Below are positions 7,483-13,573 of a stretch of DNA of 25,427 nucleotides, piece by piece (within the stretch, counting starts at the first letter, position 1; each line of letters opens with the position of its first letter). The position numbers and the translations under genes are program-made. The notes under the pieces were generated by a model that was given only the letters and a program-made list of their open reading frames with translations, had not been told where the DNA came from and did not search any database. The DNA is taken from positions 1 to 25,427 of the forward strand of contig CALPRR020000009.1 in assembly GCA_943326025.2 (NCBI GenBank). The letters are read 5' to 3'. Source of the stretch: Candidatus Kuenenia stuttgartensis. Its GTDB lineage: Bacteria; Bacteroidota; Bacteroidia; Flavobacteriales_D; Crocinitomicaceae.

Positions 7483-9216
7483 CTATTTTGATTTTTGTGA
7501 AAATTCTTCTTTTGTCCAGTCTTTTTTGTAGACGTAAGTAAAATTATAAACATTAAGAGAATTCAAATAAAAATTTCTAATATTTGAATATATAATTTCA
7601 TAATCCCCTTTATACCATAATGGAATAAATGCTGCATCTTTTATAAGTATTTTTTCAGCAGATGAGAAATACTTCATTTGACTAGATAATTTACTCGCCT
7701 TCTTACCTTGCTCAAATAATTTATCATATTCAGGATTTACATAACGCGATTTATTATAAAGAGAAGGAGTATCTTTTGATTTTGGTACATTTTTACCATA
7801 AAATAAACTTAAAAAAGATTCTGGACTTGGATAATCAGCATTCCAACCAGATCTAAACATTTCTGATTTAGCTAAATCAGCATCTGCTTGGGTTTGTTCA
7901 AAAGTTGAACCATCAATATTCACATTTATCCCTAATACTAATGAGATTTGTTTAGCAAACTCATCACATAATGAAGATTGAATTTCATCTATAGTGAATC
8001 TTAAGTTTACAGAACCAAAACCTTTTCCTCCTGGATAACCTGCTTCAGCTAGAAGTTGACGTGCTTTTTCAGGATTAAAAGAATAAGCATTTTCTTTTAC
8101 CCCTTTAAAATCATAACCTCTAAATTCATCTTGTAAAGGTGGAACAATTCCATAATATCCCAATTCGTAATATTGGTTTTTTAAAACTTCTCTACCTATT
8201 TTCTCTTTATCAACAGCAAGACTAAAGGCTTGACGAACTTTTGGATTTTTAAAGCGTTCATCAGTATGATTAAATAAGAAATAGCTTGTTGTTAAAAATG
8301 GGTTGTTTGATAAAATTAAAACTGGAGGAACAGAGTTAAAATCTTGTAACCTTCCCTCTAACATTTTTGTAATTCTACTTGTTGGTAAACCAGCAATAAA
8401 ATCAGTTTCATGTTTTTCAAACATTGCTAATTGAGTTAATTTTTTACTTTCAATAATAAACTCAATTCCATCTAAATAAGGTAAGCTATTTCCTTCATCA
8501 TCCGTTAAATAGTAATCTTCATTTCTAATTAATACAATCGTATTAATTTCATTTTGCTTATACTCTTTAAATTTAAATGGACCTGTACCTATCATATCTT
8601 GCTCCAAATTTGCTTCATATATTTTTTTTGATGAAATTGCACAAGTAATGTGAGCTAATTTATTTAAAAAGTTATTGTCCTTTTCTTTTAACTTAAACAT
8701 TACTTTATTTCCTTCAACATTTAATCCACTTATAGATAAAGATTTTCCATTATGGTATTCTTCAACACCCTGTAAATTGCCTTCAAAAACTAGATTGTAA
8801 CCAGGTGAAGCTAATCCTTCTGAATTCTTCTTACAAATTAACTCTATAGTCGATTTTACATCTTCAACTGTTACAATTCTTTCTTCTTCATTTTTAAAAA
8901 TAGAGTGAGGATGAAATTTAACACCTGATCTAAGTTTAAATTCATAAATTAAACCATCAGGACTTATTTTCCATGACTCTGCTAATTGAGGTTGAACTTT
9001 CAAATCTTTAGGATTTAAAGAAACCAACCCTTCCATAACTTGAGTTAAAACACTTGAAGAATAAACATCTCTAATTTCTCTTGAAACGAATGTTGATGGT
9101 TCATTATTTAAAGCCATTTTAAAAGTTCCACCAGCAAATTCAAAAGAAGATTTTGACGAATCACTGCATGAAATAAGAACAAATAAAAGACTAATAAATA
9201 GGACTAATTTGTACAT
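7483..9216 (-). CDS. ABC transporter substrate-binding lipoprotein, family 5 (peptide/nickel type)
   Basis: 577 residues. A lipoprotein signal MYKLVLFISLLFVLISC, lipid attachment expected at Cys17, is followed by an SBP_bac_5 fold. Visible family stretches are LAESWKISPDGLIYEFKLRSGVKFHP, GTGPFKFKEY, VRQAFSLAVDKEKIGREVL, FNPEKARQLLAEAGYPGG and a C-terminal AAFIPLWYKG. The family captures oligopeptides or dipeptides, and sometimes nickel or other small ligands, for import. No permease or ATPase gene is in the window, so its transporter is encoded elsewhere or it works alone. The outer-membrane receptor gene directly downstream on the same strand makes a linked uptake route possible, but this is inference. 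Confidence 0.93.
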   Translation of the reverse strand: MYKLVLFISLLFVLISCSDSSKSSFEFAGGTFKMALNNEPSTFVSREIRDVYSSSVLTQVMEGLVSLNPKDLKVQPQLAESWKISPDGLIYEFKLRSGVKFHPHSIFKNEEERIVTVEDVKSTIELICKKNSEGLASPGYNLVFEGNLQGVEEYHNGKSLSISGLNVEGNKVMFKLKEKDNNFLNKLAHITCAISSKKIYEANLEQDMIGTGPFKFKEYKQNEINTIVLIRNEDYYLTDDEGNSLPYLDGIEFIIESKKLTQLAMFEKHETDFIAGLPTSRITKMLEGRLQDFNSVPPVLILSNNPFLTTSYFLFNHTDERFKNPKVRQAFSLAVDKEKIGREVLKNQYYELGYYGIVPPLQDEFRGYDFKGVKENAYSFNPEKARQLLAEAGYPGGKGFGSVNLRFTIDEIQSSLCDEFAKQISLVLGINVNIDGSTFEQTQADADLAKSEMFRSGWNADYPSPESFLSLFYGKNVPKSKDTPSLYNKSRYVNPEYDKLFEQGKKASKLSSQMKYFSSAEKILIKDAAFIPLWYKGDYEIIYSNIRNFYLNSLNVYNFTYVYKKDWTKEEFSQKSK

Positions 9217-9550
9217 ATTATATAATATTTTATTGAAAATAATAATTTATAATATATTTCAAAAATCACACTGTTGATTAAAAACAAAAGAAGAAATAGA
9301 AATATCAATATCTACAAGGTTAGTGATTTTTGAGAATATTTTTAGTGTTTAATAAAAAAAAATTCGTTTAAATGGAAATATGTTAACAAAAATCAATACA
9401 AACCTTTAAATATTATAGAAATTGCTTTTAACAATTAGATCTAAAAAATTAAAAAAATAGCTTACATGCTCATATAAATTTATTGAAAAAACATGAAAAA
9501 ATGAGTTGTTAATTTTTTTATAAAAATTGTTAATTGATTGAAAAAAATGT
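9217..9550. other. AT-rich divergent intergenic region
   Basis: No gene is visible. Noted structures are an 11-bp perfect inverted repeat, TCAAAAATCAC (9259-9269) against GTGATTTTTGA (9323-9333), and a direct repeat TTGTTAATT at 9506-9514 and 9527-9535 just upstream of the rightward promoter. Confidence 0.5.
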
Positions 9551-9558
9551 TATATTTG
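9527..9558 (+). promoter_or_regulatory. Promoter of the secreted T9SS-tail protein gene
   Basis: TATATTTG at 9551-9558 is a full match to TAnnTTTG. TTG at 9527-9529 lies 21 bp upstream and is part of the second TTGTTAATT copy. The expected start is near 9564, giving a leader of about 50 nt. Confidence 0.8.
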
Positions 9559-9612
9559 CTTTCATTAAAAATTGTAAAACTTCTTGCTATTACAATAATA
9601 CAACGTAAATAG

Positions 9613-10410
9613 ATGAAAATTTTTCTTATTTCACTAATTTTTAGCTTAACTGGTGCGGTTGCATTTGGTTCTCTCTCTATCGAAGGAAGTTATCAAGGTA
9701 AGAACTTATATGTTCAAAACCCAATGGATGATGATGGTTTTGGTTACTGCGCTACTAAAGTAACTGTTAACGGAGATATCTTACCTGGAGGAACTAGTAT
9801 GGGTGCTTTCGAAATAGACTTTTCTATCTTTAATATTGAGATTGGAGAGCCTGTTTTTATTGTTATTGAGCATAATGATGGTTGTAAACCTAAAATTTTA
9901 AATCCTGAAGTATTATTACCTAGAAGTACTTTCAAAGTTTCAACAATAGAAGTAAATCAAAATGGATTACTTACTTGGAAAACAACTGATGAGCATGGTA
10001 AGTTACCTTTCATAATTGAACAATATAGATGGAATAAATGGGTAACTGTTGGTGAAGTTCAAGGTAAAGGCACTCCTTCTTTAAATTCATATGAATTTCA
10101 AGTTTCTCCTCACTCTGGAGAAAATATGGTTAGAGTAATTCAAATTGACCATTCTGGCGCTAAGAAAACATCTGCTAATGTTAAATTTAATTCAAGTGTT
10201 GCTCCTGTTGCGAAAAGTCCTGTTAAAGTAAAAAGTGTTATTAATTTTACTACCAACGGTAAAGCAATTGAAACTAGATATGAAATTCATGACGCATACG
10301 GAAGTATTGTAAAAAAAGGAGTTGGATCTTCTGTAAATTGTGAAAATTTAGTGAAAGGTTTGTATTACATCAGTTATGATAACATCACTGAACAGTTTAT
10401 TAAAAGCTAA
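9613..10410 (+). CDS. Secreted protein with probable T9SS type A-like C-terminal tail
   Basis: 265 residues. The signal peptide MKIFLISLIFSLTGAVAFG is followed by a region rich in beta-prone sequence with Cys in GFGYCATKV and HNDGCKPK. The last 50-odd residues (YEIHDAYGSIVKKGVGSSVN, NLVKGLYYISYDN, EQFIKS) follow the pattern of T9SS type A sorting domains: YxIxDxxGxxVxxG, then LxxGxYxI, then a xFxK end. Type IX secretion to the surface or medium is therefore likely, though the tail is divergent. I do not recognise the body. The gene has a consensus promoter and a strong terminator of its own, so it is a single-gene unit that may be well expressed. Confidence 0.85.
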   Translation: MKIFLISLIFSLTGAVAFGSLSIEGSYQGKNLYVQNPMDDDGFGYCATKVTVNGDILPGGTSMGAFEIDFSIFNIEIGEPVFIVIEHNDGCKPKILNPEVLLPRSTFKVSTIEVNQNGLLTWKTTDEHGKLPFIIEQYRWNKWVTVGEVQGKGTPSLNSYEFQVSPHSGENMVRVIQIDHSGAKKTSANVKFNSSVAPVAKSPVKVKSVINFTTNGKAIETRYEIHDAYGSIVKKGVGSSVNCENLVKGLYYISYDNITEQFIKS

Positions 10411-10428
10411 ATAACTTATTAGATATAC

Positions 10429-10460
10429 AAACCCTGAAGTTTTCTTCGGGGTTTTTTTTT
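10429..10460 (+). terminator. Intrinsic terminator after the secreted-protein gene
   Basis: An 11-bp stem, AAACCCTGAAG (10429-10439) with CTTCGGGGTTT (10444-10454), has one T-G pair and a TTTT loop. It is followed by a T tract reaching 10460. It lies just downstream of the stop at 10410. Confidence 0.93.
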
Positions 10461-10471
10461 GAGTAAAAATT

Positions 10472-10873
10472 ATGATTAAGAAAATTGAACATCTAGGAAT
10501 TGCAGTAAATAGTATTGAGGACTCAATAAAAGTTTTTGAAACCTTGCTTGGAACAAAGTGTTATAAAATTGAAGAAGTTGCTTCTGAAGGGGTTAAAACA
10601 GCTTTCTTACAGGTTGGAGAGTCTAAAATAGAATTACTTGAAGCAACAAATCAAGATTCACCAATTGCTAAATTTTTAGAAAAAAAAGGAAGAGGCATCC
10701 ATCATATTGCATTTGATACATCTGATATCGAAAAAGAAATTGAACGATTAATAACAGAAGGATTTGAATTAATTCATAAAACTCCTAAAGATGGAGCTGA
10801 TGGGAAAATAATTGCTTTCTTACATCCAAAAACTACAGAAGGCATATTGATTGAATTATGTCAAGATAAATAA
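10472..10873 (+). CDS. mce: Methylmalonyl-CoA epimerase
   Basis: 133 residues, the usual length for this vicinal-oxygen-chelate enzyme, which interconverts (S)- and (R)-methylmalonyl-CoA for the B12-dependent mutase. Two beta-alpha-beta-beta-beta units are visible: IEHLGIAVNSIEDSIKVFETLLG to KIELLEA, and GIHHIAFDTSDIEKEIERL to GILIELCQ. Likely metal ligands are His7, His77 or His78, and Glu128; Glu54 in KIELLE is near the active site. Substrate-loop features (SPIAKFLEKKGRGIHHIAF and HPKTTEGILIEL) fit MCE better than glyoxalase. The start lies 12 bases beyond the terminator T tract, so transcription may depend on read-through or an unseen promoter. The mutase genes are not in the window. Confidence 0.93.
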   Translation: MIKKIEHLGIAVNSIEDSIKVFETLLGTKCYKIEEVASEGVKTAFLQVGESKIELLEATNQDSPIAKFLEKKGRGIHHIAFDTSDIEKEIERLITEGFELIHKTPKDGADGKIIAFLHPKTTEGILIELCQDK

Positions 10874-10890
10874 TCAATTATAATTCAATA

Positions 10891-11502
10891 TTAAAATAAA
10901 TCCAAAATTGTTTGATTACCTGTTAAATGATAAGCATTCAATCCTGATAATTTAGCGCCTTCCACATGACGAATTGTGTCATCTATAAATAAAGCTGAAG
11001 AAGGATTAATCGATTGGTCTTTACAAACAAAATCGAAAATTTCTGCATTTGGTTTTCTCATTCCTATTTCATGAGATAAATAGACTTTATCGAAAAAAGA
11101 ATTCAACTTTTTATCTGTTGTTTTAGCCAAAGAGCGATTTACAGCTTGAATATGAATTTCATTTGTATTACTTAGTAAATAAAGCTTCTTTGTTTTTTTC
11201 AATTCCATTAACAATTCTAAATGTTCTTTTGGAAAATCTAATATCATAGCATTCCATGCGTGAACTACTTTGTTGGCTGAAGTTCCAACAGGTAAATAAG
11301 GTAATACTAAATTTATAAAATGCTGAGCTGAAATTTTCCCAATTTCGAGATCATCAAAAATAGATGTTTGATTTGCTTGAGCATACATTTCTTCAAAATT
11401 GATTAAGCCTAAATCTTGAAATGCTTTAGTAGTTAATGAATAATCTAAATTCAAAATCACTCCTCCTAAATCAAAAATAATTGTATCAACATTTGTATTC
11501 AT
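10891..11502 (-). CDS. HAD-superfamily hydrolase, YihX-like subgroup
   Basis: 203 residues with all HAD motifs: I, IIFDLGGVI with nucleophile Asp11; II, LLSNTN with Ser111; III, RKPNAEIF with Lys150; IV, LFIDDT with Asp174-Asp175. In motif I the second acidic residue is replaced by Gly (DLGG in place of DxD), as in the YihX / epoxide-hydrolase-like subgroup, where small phosphorylated sugars or metabolites are typical substrates. The substrate here is unknown. It converges on mce with only 17 bp between stops and no obvious hairpin there. It is divergent from the cyclase-family gene with 93 bp between starts. Confidence 0.92.
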   Translation of the reverse strand: MNTNVDTIIFDLGGVILNLDYSLTTKAFQDLGLINFEEMYAQANQTSIFDDLEIGKISAQHFINLVLPYLPVGTSANKVVHAWNAMILDFPKEHLELLMELKKTKKLYLLSNTNEIHIQAVNRSLAKTTDKKLNSFFDKVYLSHEIGMRKPNAEIFDFVCKDQSINPSSALFIDDTIRHVEGAKLSGLNAYHLTGNQTILDLF

Positions 11503-11572
11503 AAAATCAAAGATAAAATTAGATTTTGATTTGGTTGATGCAACTCTTTAAATTTATTTGTAGGATTATCTC

Positions 11573-11580
11573 TATCTTCG
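11573..11580 (+). promoter_or_regulatory. Likely -7 element of the cyclase-family gene
   Basis: TATCTTCG differs from TAnnTTTG at one base and ends 15 bases before the ATG at 11596, which would give a very short leader. No well-spaced -33 TTG is seen. Confidence 0.45.
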
Positions 11581-11595
11581 TTAAAAAATGAAAAA

Positions 11596-12345
11596 ATGAA
11601 ATTATATCTAAATTCAACAAACTTCATCGATACAAATGAACCGATTGATTTATCGATTCCATTATCAAATACTAATGATAATTTAAGAGCTTGGTATGTG
11701 GATGCACCAGTAATTGAACCTGTCAGAAATGAAAATTTTGTTGGATTGGTTACAGAAGGTGCTGGTGTGAATTTTAGAAATATTTTTTTTAATCCACACG
11801 GCCACGGAACGCATACGGAATGTTTAGGACATATCACTCCTGTCATTCATTCTATAAATCAATCACTAAAAACTTTCTTTTTTACAGCTGAAATAATTAC
11901 CATAACTCCAGAAGTTGTTCTTTTAGTAAATGGTGAAATTGATCTAGTTGTTACTGAAGATTTATTAAAGGATAAATTGAAAAATCAAACTGAAGCATTA
12001 ATTATTAGAACATTACCAAACGATTCTGAGAAACAACATCGGAATTATTCAGAAACAAATCCTCCTTATCTTTCTATTAATTGTATTCATTTAATGAATG
12101 ATTTTGGAGTGAAACATTTATTGATAGATTTACCATCTGTTGACAGAGAATCAGATGGAGGAAAATTAGTGTTTCATCATGCCTTTTGGCAAGTTCCCGA
12201 AAATCCTCAATTCGATAAAACGATTACAGAATTTGTTTATGTTGAAGATGAAATTAAAGACGGAAGTTATATTTTAAATCTTCAGACAGCGCCATTCGAA
12301 AATGATGCAACTCCAAGTAGACCAGTTGTTTATAGAGTATATTAA
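11596..12345 (+). CDS. Cyclase-family metal-dependent hydrolase (kynurenine formamidase-like)
   Basis: 249 residues of the cyclase / KynB-like fold. The metal site is NPHGHGTHTECLGH (residues 66-79), a variant of HxGTHxDxxxH with Glu75 in place of Asp. A second signature, LLIDLPSVDRESDGGKLVFHHAFW, corresponds to the family's D-x-PS-x-D and HH segments. Members hydrolyse amides such as N-formylkynurenine or act on cyclic substrates. No tryptophan-catabolism neighbours are seen, so the substrate is left open. The ATG at 11588 is out of frame, so 11596 is the start. A weak hairpin follows the stop. Confidence 0.9.
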   Translation: MKLYLNSTNFIDTNEPIDLSIPLSNTNDNLRAWYVDAPVIEPVRNENFVGLVTEGAGVNFRNIFFNPHGHGTHTECLGHITPVIHSINQSLKTFFFTAEIITITPEVVLLVNGEIDLVVTEDLLKDKLKNQTEALIIRTLPNDSEKQHRNYSETNPPYLSINCIHLMNDFGVKHLLIDLPSVDRESDGGKLVFHHAFWQVPENPQFDKTITEFVYVEDEIKDGSYILNLQTAPFENDATPSRPVVYRVY

Positions 12346-12349
12346 AACA

Positions 12350-12379
12350 AAAAAGTCAACCTAAATGGTTAACCTTTTT
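12350..12379 (+). terminator. Weak hairpin terminator after the cyclase-family gene
   Basis: AAAAAG (12350-12355) pairs with CTTTTT (12374-12379), and AACC (12358-12361) with GGTT (12367-12370), around TAAAT with a small internal loop. It starts a few bases after the stop at 12345. Confidence 0.5.
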
Positions 12380-12432
12380 GCAAATAGTAGTAGTTGTGTA
12401 TCTTAAAGAAATTTCTTTCTATAATTCTTTTT

Positions 12433-12626
12433 AAAAAAACAGGTTACATCTTCCATTTTCTGTAAACTTAATTACTCACATGATTTTTTTAAAAGAGGAA
12501 AATTAGAACTGTTAAACTCTATAATCAAACTAGAAAATGAAAACCGCCTCTCCAAGCAGTGCTCCTCTTTTATAAAAATGTCAAAGTGAAAATGAAAGAT
12601 CATAACCTGTGTTTTCTCCTTATTTC
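12433..12626 (-). ncRNA. Candidate structured RNA, 6S-like (SsrS / 6S-Flavo type)
   Basis: On the minus strand a consensus promoter is followed by about 190 nt that folds into a rod. P1, the closing helix, is ACAGGUUA (12610-12603) with UAACCUGU (12446-12439), continued by AUCUUUCAUUUUC (12600-12588) with GAAAAUGGAAGAU (12460-12448): 21 pairs, or 22 with a U-G pair beside a bulged G. The 3' arm runs into U7 (12439-12433), as in an intrinsic terminator, and AAAA at 12615-12612 can pair with it. An asymmetric bubble follows (8 nt at 12587-12580, 22 nt at 12482-12461). P2 pairs 12579-12563 with 12499-12483: 16 pairs, one mismatch. Inside is a small hairpin ACUGC/GCGGU (12560-12556 with 12547-12543). 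Size, long closing helix, bubble and U-run are 6S RNA traits. The 6S assignment is inference; a structured RNA is well supported. Confidence 0.68.
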
Positions 12627-12631
12627 TAAAT

Positions 12632-12659
12632 CAAATATATAAACTTTGTTTAATTCAAA
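12632..12659 (-). promoter_or_regulatory. Promoter of the candidate 6S-like RNA
   Basis: Reading the minus strand, TATATTTG (12639-12632) is an exact TAnnTTTG. TTTG (12659-12656) lies 16 bp upstream, slightly short for the -33 spacing. The expected start is near 12626. An odd palindrome, TCAAAACT-A-AGTTTTGA (12693-12709), lies upstream and could be an operator. Confidence 0.7.
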
Positions 12660-12774
12660 TTTGAAGAATGAAGATTTGCAGATTTTCATCTTTCAAAACT
12701 AAGTTTTGAGTTATTTTTTAAATTTCTGAATGAATATTTTTACATTTTGTTTAAAAAATTAAACAGCTATAAAA

Positions 12775-12802
12775 AAAAGCTGCACATTATTGAGCAGCTT
12801 TT
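12775..12802 (-). terminator. Intrinsic terminator of the sensor/regulator operon
   Basis: AAAAGCTGC (12775-12783) pairs with GCAGCTTTT (12794-12802), with two further pairs in the loop. Read on the minus strand, the 3' side ends in an eight-T tract (12778-12771). It lies 20 bp past the stop of the regulator gene. Confidence 0.88.
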
Positions 12803-12822
12803 CAAATTTAAAAAATCTATTG

Positions 12823-13569
12823 TTACAATAAGTTTTCTAATATTTTAAAGAATAAATCTCTTTTTGCTGGAGATAATGGAACTTCAGAACCATCCTTCAT
12901 TACTACAGAGCCCCCATTTCCTTTATCATAACGAGCAACGAAATCTAAGTTAATTAAATGTGATTGTTGAACTCTCAAGAAATTATGAGCAGATAATAAT
13001 GTCTCATAGTCTTTCAACGTTTTTGAGACTAATATTTTCTTCCCTTCCGTTAAATAAAATGAAGTATAGTTTCTATCAGCTTCACAACGGATGATGTGAT
13101 CTAATTCTACAATATGAACACTTTCTTGTGTTTTCAGTACCAATCTTCTTTTTTGATTTGGCTGAATATTTAAATGTAATGCATCAAATTGACTTTCTTC
13201 TTTCTTAGATCCTAATGTTTCCATTGCATGAATAACTGCTGCTTTTAATTCTTCAGGATCAACTGGTTTTAATATGTAATCTAAAGCACTAAATTTTATT
13301 GCTTTGATGGCAAATTCTTCATGTGCAGTAATAAAAATAACTTCGAAGTTTTTATTAGGAATGGCTTTTAATAGATCAAACCCTGTTCCATCTGGCATTT
13401 TAATATCTAAAAAAACTATATCTGGGTTATGCTCTTCAATTGCTTTGATACCTGTTTCAACGCTTTCCCCAGCAGGAATTGCTTCAATGTCTAAACCAAA
13501 CGAATTAATCATTTTTGCGATTAAATCTCTAGTCCTGTTCTCGTCGTCAATTATAATTGCCTTCTTCAT
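12823..13569 (-). CDS. LytTR-family response regulator
   Basis: 248 residues from MKKAIIIDDENRTRDL. A REC domain (residues 1-120) has acidic pocket Asp8-Asp9, phospho-acceptor Asp55 in IVFLDIKMPDGTG, Thr81 and Lys101. A LytTR DNA-binding domain (about 147-248) contains HIIRCEADRNYTSFYLTEG, LVSKTLKDYETLL and FLRVQQSHLINLDFV. It binds DNA as an output of the adjacent sensor kinase. An upstream in-frame ATG at 13599 would add ten residues and overlap the kinase gene; 13569 gives the canonical REC start and leaves 4 bp after the kinase stop. The target genes cannot be read from the window; LytTR sites are often near-direct repeats upstream of the targets. Confidence 0.95.
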   Translation of the reverse strand: MKKAIIIDDENRTRDLIAKMINSFGLDIEAIPAGESVETGIKAIEEHNPDIVFLDIKMPDGTGFDLLKAIPNKNFEVIFITAHEEFAIKAIKFSALDYILKPVDPEELKAAVIHAMETLGSKKEESQFDALHLNIQPNQKRRLVLKTQESVHIVELDHIIRCEADRNYTSFYLTEGKKILVSKTLKDYETLLSAHNFLRVQQSHLINLDFVARYDKGNGGSVVMKDGSEVPLSPAKRDLFFKILENLL

Positions 13570-13573
13570 TTTT

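Noticed and set aside
11499..11846. 115-codon minus-strand frame overlapping the HAD and cyclase genes
   Set aside because: Antisense to the conserved HGTHTE metal site of the cyclase-family gene, so a shadow.
12405..12418. Palindrome AAAGAAATTTCTTT
   Set aside because: Simple A/T-rich palindrome just past the end of the RNA terminator; no pairing loop or association with a start.
12472..12603. 43-codon minus-strand frame starting inside the closing helix of the structured RNA
   Set aside because: A frame this short is expected by chance, the protein shows no signal or membrane segment, and the nucleotide pairing explains the region better. A dual-function RNA is not excluded.
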